Shown here in pieces: positions 26,002 to 36,594 of a stretch of 41,964 bases of DNA; the stretch's first letter is position 1, and each line of letters opens with the position of its first letter. The DNA is from an uncultured Bacteroidota bacterium (GTDB lineage: Bacteria > Bacteroidota > Bacteroidia > UKL13-3). The stretch lies in NCBI GenBank assembly GCA_903927505.1, contig CAIYNF010000024.1, positions 1 to 41,964 on the forward strand, read 5' to 3'. Made by a program: the position numbers and the translations under genes. Below the pieces are notes generated by a model. The model made no database searches. It was not told the origin of the DNA and was given only the letters and a program-made list of their open reading frames with translations.

Positions 26002-27288
26002 ATGACAAATTTTGTGGAAGAAATGAAATGGCGTGGCATGCTGCACGATATGATGCCAGGTACGGAAGAACTATTAGCAAAAGAAATTAGTTCGGGATAT
26101 ATTGGTTTCGACCCAACTGCAGACAGCTTACATGTTGGACATTTAACCCAAATAATGACCTTGATTCACTTTCAAAGAGCTGGGCATAAACCCTATGTTT
26201 TAGTAGGTGGAGCAACAGGTATGGTAGGTGATCCAAGCGGAAAATCGGCCGAAAGAAATTTATTATCAGAAGATATTCTATTTCACAATGTAGCTTGTAT
26301 TGAAAAACAATTGGCCAAGTTTTTAGATTTTGGAAACCAGGGTAATGGTGCCGTAATGGTAAACAATTACGATTGGTTTAAAGGCATGAGCTTTTTAAAT
26401 TTCATTAGAGACATTGGCAAACATATTACGGTTAATTACATGATGGCCAAAGACTCTGTAAAAAAGAGATTGGAAGGCGATACAGGAATGAGCTTTACAG
26501 AGTTTACTTACCAATTGGTGCAAGGTTTTGACTTTTACCACCTTTGGAAGGAGTACAATTGTAAAATTCAAATGGGTGGCAGCGATCAGTGGGGAAACAT
26601 AGTTACAGGAACTGAATTAATTAGAAGAAAAGCACAAGGAGAAGCATTTGCTATAACTACCAAACTGATTAAAAAATCAGATGGTACCAAGTTTGGTAAA
26701 ACAGAAAGCGGCGCGGTTTGGCTCGACCCGAAGCGCACTTCACCTTATAAATTTTACCAATTTTGGTTGAATGCAAGTGACGCAGATGCGGCAATTTGGA
26801 TTAGGATTTTTACATTATTAAGCCAAGCTGCTATTGAAAGTATTGAAGAAGAACACCTTCAAGCCCCACATTTACGCGTATTACAAAAAGCTTTGGCCAA
26901 AGAAATAACCATTAAAGTTCATTCGGAAGAAGCATATACTACCGCTGTGGAAGCTTCTGCTATCTTGTTTGGAAATTCAGAAGCTGCCGCCTTTGAGGCA
27001 TTAGACGATGAAACCTTTTTAGATATTTTTGAAGGTGTGCCCCAATTTGAATTGAACAAAAACGAATTGAATGAAGGTATTGCCATCATTGATTTATTAG
27101 CAGAAAAAACAACTATTTTCCCTTCAAAAGGTGAAGCCCGCAAAATGTTACAAGGTGGAGGTTTAAGCCTAAACAAGCAAAAAATAGAGGATATTCAGTT
27201 ACTTGTTGCAGCTTCCCATTTGCTAAAAGGAAAATATTTAATGGTTCAAAAAGGAAAGAAAAACTATTTCTTAATTAGTTTCGCTTAA
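26002..27288 (+). CDS. tyrS: Tyrosyl-tRNA synthetase
   Basis: This class I synthetase charges tRNA-Tyr. The HIGH motif is HVGH (44-47) after FDPTADSL, the KMSKS loop is KFGKT (230-234), and GGSDQWGNI (~192-200) binds tyrosine. The C-terminal S4-like RNA-binding domain is present ([19 protein letters not shown]...). The length of 428 residues is typical for the TyrRS-S bacterial form. A TATTTTCG box sits only four bases before ATG, a near-match to the local -7 element, which would make the mRNA leaderless if real. The flavin reductase gene follows by 10 bases. Confidence 0.97.
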   Translation: MTNFVEEMKWRGMLHDMMPGTEELLAKEISSGYIGFDPTADSLHVGHLTQIMTLIHFQRAGHKPYVLVGGATGMVGDPSGKSAERNLLSEDILFHNVACIEKQLAKFLDFGNQGNGAVMVNNYDWFKGMSFLNFIRDIGKHITVNYMMAKDSVKKRLEGDTGMSFTEFTYQLVQGFDFYHLWKEYNCKIQMGGSDQWGNIVTGTELIRRKAQGEAFAITTKLIKKSDGTKFGKTESGAVWLDPKRTSPYKFYQFWLNASDADAAIWIRIFTLLSQAAIESIEEEHLQAPHLRVLQKALAKEITIKVHSEEAYTTAVEASAILFGNSEAAAFEALDDETFLDIFEGVPQFELNKNELNEGIAIIDLLAEKTTIFPSKGEARKMLQGGGLSLNKQKIEDIQLLVAASHLLKGKYLMVQKGKKNYFLISFA

Positions 27289-27298
27289 GCCAAGAATA

Positions 27299-28198
27299 AT
27301 GAAAAAAATGAAAACGATAGGACCAAAAGATTTGCCATTAGGTGAATTTCACAATGCCTTGCTAACAGCCATTGCGCCTCGTCCAATCTGCTTTGCCAGC
27401 ACCATTGACAAAGATGGCAATGCCAATTTAAGTCCATTTAGTTTTTTCAATATTTTTGGGTCGAACCCAACCCGCTTTATCTTTTCACCTGCAAGAAGAG
27501 TAAGAGATAATACGATAAAACATACCTTGGAAAACGTGGTGGCCACCAAAGAGGTTGTTATTAATGTTGTAAATTACAGCATGGTGCAACAAATGAGTTT
27601 GGCCAGTTGTGAATACCCGAAGGGTGTTGACGAATTTGTGAAAGCAGGCTTCACTCCTATTGCATCGGAAAAGGTTAAACCATTTAGGGTAATGGAAAGT
27701 CCAGTTCAATTTGAATGTAAAGTAGTAGACATTATTGAAACGGGCAAAGAAGGTGGCGCAGGAAATTTAATTATAGCAGAAATGTTGCTCATGCATATTT
27801 CGCCAGATGTGCTTACGGCAGATGGTAAAATAGACCAACACAAAATAGATTTAGTAGGTAGATTAGGCAGTGATTGGTATGTGCGTGCCAATGGAAACGC
27901 TTTGTTTGAGGTACCAAAACCAGCCAAGAATTTAGGAATTGGATTTGATCAATTACCAGCAAGTATAAAAAATAGCAAGATTTTAAGTGGCAATAACTTG
28001 GGTATGCTGGCCAATATAGAACAATTACCAGATGCAGATAGCATTGCCATTCATGCCCATATGAACAAAGAATTGGCTGGTATTTTGGCAGCTGGATATG
28101 CGCAAGAAGAACTAGAAAGCAAATTACATTCACTCGCCCATCAATTATTAAATGATGGAAAATTGATGGAGGCATGGAAAGTGCTGTTGAGTGTCTAA
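27299..28198 (+). CDS. Flavin reductase-like (FMN-binding split-barrel) protein
   Basis: This protein has 299 residues. The first ~200 match the flavin-reductase-like domain (PF01613): IAPRPICFASTIDKDGNANLSPFSFFNIFGSNPT binds FMN, followed by FIFSPARRVRD and the DLVGRLGSDWY region. Such proteins use NAD(P)H to reduce flavin or act as small flavoenzymes. The final ~90 residues (LPASIKNSKILSGNNLG... LLNDGKLMEAWKVLL) form a helical extension seen in Bacteroidota members; its role is unknown. A bidirectional terminator lies about 190 bases downstream. It is probably co-transcribed with tyrS. Confidence 0.83.
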   Translation: MKKMKTIGPKDLPLGEFHNALLTAIAPRPICFASTIDKDGNANLSPFSFFNIFGSNPTRFIFSPARRVRDNTIKHTLENVVATKEVVINVVNYSMVQQMSLASCEYPKGVDEFVKAGFTPIASEKVKPFRVMESPVQFECKVVDIIETGKEGGAGNLIIAEMLLMHISPDVLTADGKIDQHKIDLVGRLGSDWYVRANGNALFEVPKPAKNLGIGFDQLPASIKNSKILSGNNLGMLANIEQLPDADSIAIHAHMNKELAGILAAGYAQEELESKLHSLAHQLLNDGKLMEAWKVLLSV

Positions 28199-28390
28199 AA
28201 ATACTGTCTAAATTCAGAGAATCAATTCCACTAAATTAGTCACTTTAATTGCAGCAGATTGTATAAAGATTTTTACAGCATGTTTTAATCGCTGTAAATC
28301 TGTGATTTGCGAAAATAAACGAAAATCAATAAATCCTTGGCAGCATATTGGTAATATACCATTCATCTAAAATCATTTTACTTGATATAA
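28199..28390. other. Non-coding spacer after the flavin reductase gene
   Basis: No convincing frame. A weak inverted repeat TTTACAGC/GCTGTAAA (about 28271-28306) with an 11-nt loop is the only structure I see before the terminator. Confidence 0.4.
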
Positions 28391-28427
28391 AAAAAACCAA
28401 TCTACTAGCCATAGATTGGTTTTTTTG
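28391..28427. terminator. Bidirectional intrinsic terminator
   Basis: Stem ACCAATCTA/TAGATTGGT with loop CTAGCCA, flanked by an A-run and a T-run, between the convergent flavin reductase gene and yidC. A GGTTCGAACC palindrome follows 5 bases later. Confidence 0.85.
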
Positions 28428-28431
28428 TTTT

Positions 28432-28441
28432 GGTTCGAACC
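28432..28441. repeat. GGTTCGAACC palindrome, copy 5 (intergenic)
   Basis: A perfect copy followed directly by GAACC, located between the terminator and the 3' end of yidC. Confidence 0.9.
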
Positions 28442-28461
28442 GAACCTAGATTACTTAAATA

Positions 28462-30285
28462 TTATTTACCCATTTTATCTGGATCGAAGCCACGTTTTTT
28501 TGCCATCTCTTCCAATTTAGCTTGAAACTTAGATTTGGTAACAGGTTTCTTTTTATTCTCTTGAATTTGTTTGTGCAAGGCGCTGTCATCAACAAAAGTG
28601 CGGATGAGTAATTGCTGACCAATGGTAAACAAATTTGAAAGGAAGTAGTAATAAGTTAAACCACTTGCATAGTTATTAAAGAAGCCTAAGAACATTACAG
28701 GCATTAGGTAGCTAATAATTTTCATTTGACCTGTAACACCTGTCATTTGATTATTATACATGGTATACACCAAGGTAGAAACAGTCATTAACAAGGTAAA
28801 CAAACTCACGTGATCACCGTAAAATGGCACATTAAAGCCTAGATTAAGGATACTATCATAACTAGATAAATCGCTCGACCACAAGAATGCTTTTTGACGT
28901 AATTCAAATGCACTTGGGAAGAATTGAAACATGGCAATTAATATTGGCATTTGCAATAACATTGGCAAACAACCTCCCATTGGATTTACACCTGCTTTGC
29001 GGTAAATCTTCATGTTTTCTTGTTGAACCTTGGTTAAATCGTTGCCATATTTTTCTTTAATTTCATCAATTTCCGGTTTAAGCACACGCATTTTTGCCGA
29101 AGACAAATAAGAGCGGTATACCAAAGGAAATAAGATTGTTTTAACAATTACTGTTAGCAAAAGAATAACAATACCAAAGTTACCCAGGTATTGGCCTAAG
29201 AAATAGAATACGTTAACGGTAAGCAATTTATTTACCCAACCAAATATACCCCAACCCATTGGAACCACTTTCTCTAAACTTACATCTAGGGCTTTTAAAG
29301 TTTTATAATGGTTTGGACCAAAATAAAACTGCATACCATAAGATTCGTTGTTATTGTGAGCGTATGACAGGCCTATATTGGCACTTAGGAATTTAACAAA
29401 CTTTTTGTTTTCGTCAGATTTGCTTTCAAGCGTAGCATTATCAAAGTTTTGAGTACTTATTAAAGAAGCGTTGAAATATTGCTGTTTAAAAGAAATCCAT
29501 TGAACAGGGGTTTTAACTTCTTCTTTTAAATCCTTTGTTTCGGCTAAATATTCAGGTTCCTCATTGGGATAACGGTAATAAATTGTTGAAGTTTTAGCTT
29601 CTGCATCATGTGTTTTTTCTTGTTGCAACACATTTTGCTTCCAAATTAAATCAAGGAAATTATTGTTTGGAGCAATGATGGCATCCATTCCCACCAAATT
29701 GATTTTAAAATCAACCAGGTTATTGTTTGCATTAAGTGCAATCTTATGTTCGATGTATTGGTTATCGGACAATTTCACAAACATGGAAAGGCTTTTTCCG
29801 TCTGCAGCCAATTGAGGGGTAAAATAAAGGTCTTTGGTAGCAATCGCTTTGGCGTCGCGGGTTGCGAAACCATAAGAGAAATCGTTGTCTACTCCATCAA
29901 TTAAAATTAAGGGAGAGCCATCTGCACGTTTGTATTTCTTAAGTTCTACCTTAAAAATACGACCACCTTTATTGGTAACTTCAACTTTTAATTCTTCATT
30001 TTCTAAAGTTGTAAAGGCTTCTTTACCTTCCGTAAAAGCAGCAAAATTGCCAAATGCATTAATTTTAGCGGTACTATCAATAGAGGTAGGCGCAAGAAGT
30101 TCCTCTTTTTGGGCGGTTTGAGCCAATACCAATGCGGCACTATCTGTTTGTGCACGAACCAAGCTTATTGAATCTTGACGTTGTTTGGCAGCATCTTGTT
30201 CTGCTTGAGATGGTTGATTTACGTATGCAAACGTAATAAGGATCACAAAGATCAGGCCTAGGCCTATTATCGAATTTCTATCCAT
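28462..30285 (-). CDS. yidC: Membrane protein insertase YidC/Oxa1
   Basis: YidC inserts and folds inner-membrane proteins, alone or with the Sec translocon. From ATG 30285 the protein is 607 residues: an N-terminal membrane helix (~6-23), a periplasmic beta domain (~75-340), then the conserved core of five helices with the cytoplasmic coiled hairpin SAKMRVLKPEIDEIKEKYG and the GGCLPMLLQMPILIAMF segment. The groove Arg (FPLVYRSYL) is present. The tail ends in a basic stretch likely to contact ribosomes. An in-frame ATG at 30318 gives 11 extra residues unlike the family. It lies 137 bases downstream of pyrG with a strong hairpin between. Confidence 0.96.
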   Translation of the reverse strand: MDRNSIIGLGLIFVILITFAYVNQPSQAEQDAAKQRQDSISLVRAQTDSAALVLAQTAQKEELLAPTSIDSTAKINAFGNFAAFTEGKEAFTTLENEELKVEVTNKGGRIFKVELKKYKRADGSPLILIDGVDNDFSYGFATRDAKAIATKDLYFTPQLAADGKSLSMFVKLSDNQYIEHKIALNANNNLVDFKINLVGMDAIIAPNNNFLDLIWKQNVLQQEKTHDAEAKTSTIYYRYPNEEPEYLAETKDLKEEVKTPVQWISFKQQYFNASLISTQNFDNATLESKSDENKKFVKFLSANIGLSYAHNNNESYGMQFYFGPNHYKTLKALDVSLEKVVPMGWGIFGWVNKLLTVNVFYFLGQYLGNFGIVILLLTVIVKTILFPLVYRSYLSSAKMRVLKPEIDEIKEKYGNDLTKVQQENMKIYRKAGVNPMGGCLPMLLQMPILIAMFQFFPSAFELRQKAFLWSSDLSSYDSILNLGFNVPFYGDHVSLFTLLMTVSTLVYTMYNNQMTGVTGQMKIISYLMPVMFLGFFNNYASGLTYYYFLSNLFTIGQQLLIRTFVDDSALHKQIQENKKKPVTKSKFQAKLEEMAKKRGFDPDKMGK

Positions 30286-30371
30286 TTTAATAATTAAAAG
30301 CGGGGGCGAAAATAGCAATTTCGCTTGAATAATTTATTACTCACAAGGGATTAAGCGACGAAAGTCTCAAA

Positions 30372-30401
30372 ATAAGCGCTAATTAAGCAATTAGCGCTTA
30401 T
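30372..30401 (-). terminator. Perfect 13-bp hairpin between pyrG and yidC
   Basis: ATAAGCGCTAATT/AATTAGCGCTTAT with a 4-nt loop. On the minus strand it is followed by only four T, so it may be a weak intrinsic terminator or a processing hairpin downstream of pyrG. Confidence 0.5.
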
Positions 30402-30422
30402 GAGCTAACAATAATATAATAA

Positions 30423-32048
<1,626 letters not shown>

Positions 32049-32156
32049 TTACACCAAAAACGGCTTTAAAATAACGGGTAAATTCGCATACAATAGGCAT
32101 TTGCAGCGATTTAGAGGGAAGATTTTTTTAAACCGTAATTGTGTATTTACGGGATA

Positions 32157-32187
32157 CAAAAATAGTTGCTTATCACCTGCGTACCAA
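32157..32187 (-). promoter_or_regulatory. Bacteroidota-type promoter of pyrG
   Basis: On the minus strand TTG (32187-32185), 20 nt, TATTTTTG (32164-32157). This is one of the two best promoter matches in the window. Transcription would start near 32150. Confidence 0.65.
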
Positions 32188-32284
32188 GGTTGGCAGCACT
32201 TTGTTTTCAATAAGTTGTTAACATGCACGTCTTTTGGGCAAGAAATAGGAAACTAAAATCAAAAGGGAAAAATGCCGAAACAGC

Positions 32285-33610
32285 CTAAATTTCTCTATTT
32301 ACATCCCATTGTTCCATGTAATGACCTACCCTGCGTAGGAAGCTTCCACCAAGGGAACCATCCACCACACGGTGATCATAACTCAAGCTAAGGAACATCA
32401 TATGTCGAATGGCAATTACATCGCCCATTTCAGTTTCTAATACAGCGGGTTTTTTCTTAATAGCACCAGTTGCCATAATTGCAACCTGAGGTTGGTTAAT
32501 AATAGGCGTACCCATTACATTTCCAAAACCACCCACATTTGTAAGGGTAAAAGTTCCACCTTGAATATCGTCTGGGGCCAATTTATTTGCACGTGCTTTA
32601 TTAGCAAGGCCATTCACAGATTTGGTTAATCCAACCAAGTTCATGTTATCTGCATTTTTAATTACAGGAACAATTAAGTTGCCACTTGGTAATGCGGCAG
32701 CCATTCCAATATTAATTGCTTTGCGTTTGATAATATTATACCCATCAACGGTAATGTTAATCATAGGGAAATCTTTGATGGCTTTTACCACACACTCAAT
32801 AAACATTGGGGTAAAAGTGATTTTTTCGCCTTCACGTTTTTCGTAAACTTTTTTGGCTTTATCTCTCCAAAGAACCATATTGGTTACATCGGCTTCCACA
32901 AATGAAGTTACATGCGGACTGGTATGTTTGCTCATGACCATGTGATCGGCAATGAGTTTGCGCATGCGGTCCATTTCAATTACCTCATCGCCACCATTCA
33001 TACTTACTGCAGGTTTTGCCACAGGAGCTGGGCTGCTTGGCTTTTCGGGTTGAACCGATACAGGAGCTGCGTTAACTGCAGCTGCAGGAATTGATCCAGC
33101 ACCTCTATTTTGAACATGGGCTAAAATATCGCGTTTGGTAACACGACCCTCGGCACCAGTTCCAGCAATGGTTTCTAACTCTGCCATACTGATATTTTCG
33201 GCACGGGCAATATTTAAAACCAATGGGCTATAAAAACGATTTCCTGAATTTGAACTAACTGTATTTTGTGCAGCAACTATTGTTTGTTCAACCTGTTGCA
33301 CGGCGGCTTTCACCTCTACAGGTGCGGCAGCTTCCACTTTAGGAGCTGCTGGCGCACTTGCTGCGGTGCCATCCAATGCAATTATTGCTATTGGTGCATT
33401 TACAGGCACAACATCACCTTCTTTAAATAATAACTTAATCAGTTTACCAGCTTTGGGTGAAGGAACTTCCGAATCTACTTTATCGGTTGCAATTTCTAAC
33501 ACTGTTTCGTCGATGGCAATCATATCGCCTTCATTTTTTGTCCAACGAATAATGGTTGCTTCTGCAATACTTTCGCCCATTTTGGGCATCACCAATTGAA
33601 ATTCCGACAT
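32285..33610 (-). CDS. Dihydrolipoamide acyltransferase (E2) of a 2-oxoacid dehydrogenase complex
   Basis: E2 carries acyl groups from a 2-oxoacid dehydrogenase to CoA. The domain order is complete in 441 residues: one lipoyl domain with the modified Lys44 in ATDKVDSEV, an Ala/Pro-rich linker, an E1/E3-binding domain (FYSPLVLNIARAENISM... GAEGRVTKRDIL, ~126-160), a second linker, and the catalytic CAT domain ending with YDHRVVDGS (His413, Asp417). Pyruvate, 2-oxoglutarate and branched-chain versions look alike; this single-lipoyl form resembles branched-chain or generic Bacteroidota E2. No E1 or E3 gene is adjacent. Lipoylation depends on enzymes such as LipA, encoded at 8.5-9.4 kb. Confidence 0.93.
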   Translation of the reverse strand: MSEFQLVMPKMGESIAEATIIRWTKNEGDMIAIDETVLEIATDKVDSEVPSPKAGKLIKLLFKEGDVVPVNAPIAIIALDGTAASAPAAPKVEAAAPVEVKAAVQQVEQTIVAAQNTVSSNSGNRFYSPLVLNIARAENISMAELETIAGTGAEGRVTKRDILAHVQNRGAGSIPAAAVNAAPVSVQPEKPSSPAPVAKPAVSMNGGDEVIEMDRMRKLIADHMVMSKHTSPHVTSFVEADVTNMVLWRDKAKKVYEKREGEKITFTPMFIECVVKAIKDFPMINITVDGYNIIKRKAINIGMAAALPSGNLIVPVIKNADNMNLVGLTKSVNGLANKARANKLAPDDIQGGTFTLTNVGGFGNVMGTPIINQPQVAIMATGAIKKKPAVLETEMGDVIAIRHMMFLSLSYDHRVVDGSLGGSFLRRVGHYMEQWDVNREI

Positions 33611-33644
33611 AGTAATTTATTTGGATAATTAATTCCTGCTTTTT

Positions 33645-33676
33645 CAATTGGTTCGAACCGAAATTGGAACCAATTG
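33645..33676 (-). promoter_or_regulatory. Hairpin in the E2 leader, containing a GGTTCGAACC palindrome
   Basis: Perfect 10-bp arms CAATTGGTTC and GAACCAATTG enclose 12 nt. One arm overlaps the GGTTCGAACC copy. A TAAATTTG box on the minus strand (33689-33682) would start transcription at about 33675, so this hairpin would form the extreme 5' end of the E2 mRNA. Confidence 0.5.
33650..33659. repeat. GGTTCGAACC palindrome, copy 6 (intergenic, E2 leader)
   Basis: A perfect copy 40 bases upstream of the E2 start codon. Confidence 0.9.
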
Positions 33677-33681
33677 CGAGG

Positions 33682-33689
33682 CAAATTTA
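33682..33689 (-). promoter_or_regulatory. Candidate -7 element for the E2 gene
   Basis: TAAATTTG on the minus strand in the 129-base gap between the ABC exporter and E2; the -33 box is poor. Confidence 0.35.
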
Positions 33690-33739
33690 TTTTAATTTAG
33701 CAATTGAAAAAACTTTTCTGCAATTACAGCTGCAACCCC

Positions 33740-35626
33740 TTATTTCTCAATGGATGACCATTCCAGTTGTAAGTCGACCAACTTACGGTAAATGCCAGTT
33801 TGGTTTGCCATCAAGGTTTCATGTGTTCCCATTTCTTGCACGGTACCTTTATCTATTACAATAATTTTATCTGCATTTCTCACTGTAGACAACCTATGTG
33901 CAATAACAAAACTGGTGCGGTCTTTCATTAAATTCTCAAGGGCATCTTGCACCAATTGTTCGCTTTCAGAATCCAATGAGCTGGTAGCTTCATCTAAAAG
34001 AAGGATGGCTGGGTTCTTTAGAATGGCGCGTGCAATTGCAATACGTTGGCGTTGACCACCGCTCAATTTAATTCCACGTTCGCCTACGATGGTATCATAA
34101 GCCTCAGGGAAACGAGCAATAAACTCATGTGCATTGGCTTTTTTTGCAGCCTCCATTATTTCTTCCAAAGAAGCATTTGGCTTACCATAGGCAATGTTTT
34201 CTTGAATGGTTCCGCCAAAAAGGATAACATCTTGAGGAACGAAAGCAATTTGTTTACGTAATTCGGTAAGCGAAAATTCACGGCTATCTACCCCATCAAA
34301 TAGAATTTCACCTTCACTTGGTTCGTAAAACTTCAATAATAGCGAGGCGATGGTGCTTTTTCCGGCACCACTTGGGCCTACCAAGGCAACCTGCTCGCCA
34401 TTCTTCACTTCTAAATTTATTTCTCTTAAGACTTGTACATCTTTTCTTGAAGGATAAGAAAATGCTACATTTTTGAATTGAACATTTCCAACTATTCTAT
34501 GTTTTAGTTGAATGGCTTCTTCAGTTAATTGAACATCTTCGCCGGTTTCGCGCAATAATTCGCGTACACGTTGGGTGGCACCTAGTGTTTTCTGTAATTG
34601 GCTAAACATATCTGCAAAACCCGCAAATGTACCGCCAACAAAGGCAGAGAAGATAACGAACATGGTTAAATCACCTGCGCTTAATTCCCCTGTTTTAATT
34701 AAGCCTGCACCATACCACATTACAAAAGCGATGGCTCCAAAAACACTAAAAATCATAAAACTAACAAAGGCCCCACGGTAACGGGCATTTGAAATGGCTG
34801 TTTCAACTACGCTAAAAATGCTTTTGCGGTAACGCTTCATTTCGTGCGCTTCACTTGTAAAAGCTTTTACAATAGAAATACCTTGAAAAGTTTCTTGCAC
34901 GATGGTGCCACTTTCGGCCAATTGATCTTGCGCTTTGCGAGACATTTTTCTGATGCGCATACCAAAAACAACGGCTACAACTGCTATGAGGGGAACAACT
35001 GAAAGCATTACAAAAGCGAGCTCTTTAGAAATCCAAAAAATAAAACTTAATCCTATGATAAGGGTAAAAATACCCCTTAAAAATTCGGCCAAAGTAAAGG
35101 AGATGGCATCTTGAATTTGAGATAAATCAGAGCTAATTCTATTGCTCAATTCGCCAACACGCTGATCACTGTAGAAACTCATGGGCATGCTTAGGAGCTT
35201 GCCGTATAAGTCGGAACGCATATTGGCTAAGGATTTTTCACCTACCTCGGTAAGCAAATAAATACGCATAAAAGAAAAAATGGTTTGAACCGAAAGTTGC
35301 AAGAAGAGCAATAATAAAATGGTATTTAAACTCCACTGCACTGTTTTGAGATCGAAGCCTAAAGAGGTTGCATTCATTCCCGATTGGGGCAATTGCACTT
35401 GCGAACCGGGCGCCGCAGCATCAATCATTTTACCAAGTAGGAAAGGGAAAATCATGGTACTAAAAGCCGAGAGGGCAATAAATACCAAACTTAAAATAAA
35501 CTTTCCTCTGAATGGTTTGATGTATGCAAATAGAGATAAAGCTTCACCTAAACTTTCTTTTGTAATCTTTGCTTTAACGGGCTCTTGTTCTAGGTTTCCG
35601 TTGCTATTAAAACTTCTTTTGGCCAT
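33740..35626 (-). CDS. MsbA-like ABC exporter (fused membrane and ATPase domains)
   Basis: A half-transporter of 628 residues that would work as a homodimer. The membrane domain (~40-345) has six helices and the coupling helix region; the ATPase domain follows with Walker A GPSGAGKS (~417-424), signature LSGGQRQR, Walker B ILLLDEATSSLDSES and the H-loop IAHRLSTV. This is the lipid/multidrug exporter subfamily that includes MsbA, the lipid A flippase. With lpxK in the same window, an MsbA role is attractive but not shown; a multidrug exporter is equally possible. A candidate promoter (TTG-N17-TATATTTG) ends 10 nt before ATG. Confidence 0.9.
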   Translation of the reverse strand: MAKRSFNSNGNLEQEPVKAKITKESLGEALSLFAYIKPFRGKFILSLVFIALSAFSTMIFPFLLGKMIDAAAPGSQVQLPQSGMNATSLGFDLKTVQWSLNTILLLLFLQLSVQTIFSFMRIYLLTEVGEKSLANMRSDLYGKLLSMPMSFYSDQRVGELSNRISSDLSQIQDAISFTLAEFLRGIFTLIIGLSFIFWISKELAFVMLSVVPLIAVVAVVFGMRIRKMSRKAQDQLAESGTIVQETFQGISIVKAFTSEAHEMKRYRKSIFSVVETAISNARYRGAFVSFMIFSVFGAIAFVMWYGAGLIKTGELSAGDLTMFVIFSAFVGGTFAGFADMFSQLQKTLGATQRVRELLRETGEDVQLTEEAIQLKHRIVGNVQFKNVAFSYPSRKDVQVLREINLEVKNGEQVALVGPSGAGKSTIASLLLKFYEPSEGEILFDGVDSREFSLTELRKQIAFVPQDVILFGGTIQENIAYGKPNASLEEIMEAAKKANAHEFIARFPEAYDTIVGERGIKLSGGQRQRIAIARAILKNPAILLLDEATSSLDSESEQLVQDALENLMKDRTSFVIAHRLSTVRNADKIIVIDKGTVQEMGTHETLMANQTGIYRKLVDLQLEWSSIEK

Positions 35627-35636
35627 AAATTGACTG

Positions 35637-35664
35637 CAAATATAAGCAGCAAGAGCAAGGGCAA
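35637..35664 (-). promoter_or_regulatory. Candidate promoter of the ABC exporter gene
   Basis: On the minus strand TTG (35664-35662), 17 nt, TATATTTG (35644-35637). The leader would be only a few bases. Confidence 0.4.
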
Positions 35665-35720
35665 ATATTTTTTCTTTGAAAAGAAAGAAAATGACGATAA
35701 AATTTCGAAATCCAAATCCA

Positions 35721-36494
35721 TTATTCGAAACGCATGTGTTTAACTGAGTCGCCAGAATCGCGCAATTCTATGAGTGAATCTATTCCAATTAAGAGGTGTT
35801 TAGCAACAAAATTATTGGTTACCGATGCATCACTTTTAGATGTTTTGACTCCTTCTGGCACCATTGGATTATCACTTACCAGTAACAAAGCCCCTTTGGG
35901 TATTTCATTAACAAATCCTGTAATAAAGATGGTTGCTGTTTCCATATCTATTCCCATTGCACGTGTTTTACGCAAGTATGTTTTAAATTCTTCATCATGT
36001 TCCCAAACACGCCTATTGGTGGTATATACGGTACCGGTCCAATAATCCATTTCATGTTTTACAATGGTAGCAGAAACGGCCTTTTGCAAGCGAAAAGAAG
36101 GCAGTGCAGGAATTTCTTGCATAATATAATCATTGCTGGTTCCCTCGCCTCTGATGGCAGCGATTGGAAGAATTAAATCTCCAATTTTTGTTGCTTTTTT
36201 TAATCCACCACATTTACCTAAAAACAAGGCTGCTTTGGGATGTACAGCACTTAACAAATCCATACAGGTAGCAGCCATAGCACTACCCATACCAAAATTG
36301 ATGATGGTAATATTATCTGCTGTTGCGGTTTGCATGGGTTTATCTCTACCCATAACTTCTACATTAAATCTTTCTGCAAACAAATCAACATAATGAATAA
36401 AATTAGTCATTAAGATATATTCGCCAAAAGCCTCTAAAGGACGACCAGTATAGCGGGGCAGCCAATCATTTACAATTTCTTGTTTGGTTTTCAT
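35721..36494 (-). CDS. AMP nucleosidase
   Basis: This enzyme hydrolyses AMP to adenine and ribose 5-phosphate, helping control adenylate levels. At 257 residues it is the short Bacteroidota form, lacking the N-terminal regulatory domain of E. coli Amn. The phosphorylase-fold features are visible: INFGMGSAMAATCMDLL, LFLGKCGGL, DLILPIAAIRGEGTSNDY, the MGIDMETATIF segment with the ribose-contact Glu, and LLLVSDNPM carrying the catalytic Asp. Other nucleoside phosphorylases are similar in fold, but the KCGGLKK and GEGTSNDY wording is typical of AMP nucleosidases. It stands alone on the minus strand, divergent from the operon at 36.6 kb. Confidence 0.9.
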   Translation of the reverse strand: MKTKQEIVNDWLPRYTGRPLEAFGEYILMTNFIHYVDLFAERFNVEVMGRDKPMQTATADNITIINFGMGSAMAATCMDLLSAVHPKAALFLGKCGGLKKATKIGDLILPIAAIRGEGTSNDYIMQEIPALPSFRLQKAVSATIVKHEMDYWTGTVYTTNRRVWEHDEEFKTYLRKTRAMGIDMETATIFITGFVNEIPKGALLLVSDNPMVPEGVKTSKSDASVTNNFVAKHLLIGIDSLIELRDSGDSVKHMRFE

Positions 36495-36594
36495 TTCAGC
36501 AATATAAATTATTGAACGCAGGCCACCAAAAGGAATAAGCGTGAAATTTGTGTTAATTTATTTGCGACTTCAAGATTCTGCTTATTTTCGTTGC

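Noticed and set aside
25901-26080. N-terminal 60-residue extension of the AcpH-like protein
   Set aside because: It overlaps the start of tyrS on the other strand and the residues do not look like a domain; TTG 25900 matches the conserved beginning.
28262-28380. Possible small RNA in the spacer after the flavin reductase gene (TTTACAGC/GCTGTAAA repeat)
   Set aside because: The stem is short with an 11-nt loop, no promoter pattern was found, and the nearby terminator is explained by the convergent genes.
35660-35700. TTCTTT/AAAGAA hairpin between the ABC exporter and AMP nucleosidase genes
   Set aside because: Its short stem is almost entirely A/T in an A/T-rich stretch, so it is likely chance.
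36541-36594. GTG start for the EEP-family gene
   Set aside because: It would bury a good signal peptide that begins at ATG 36595.
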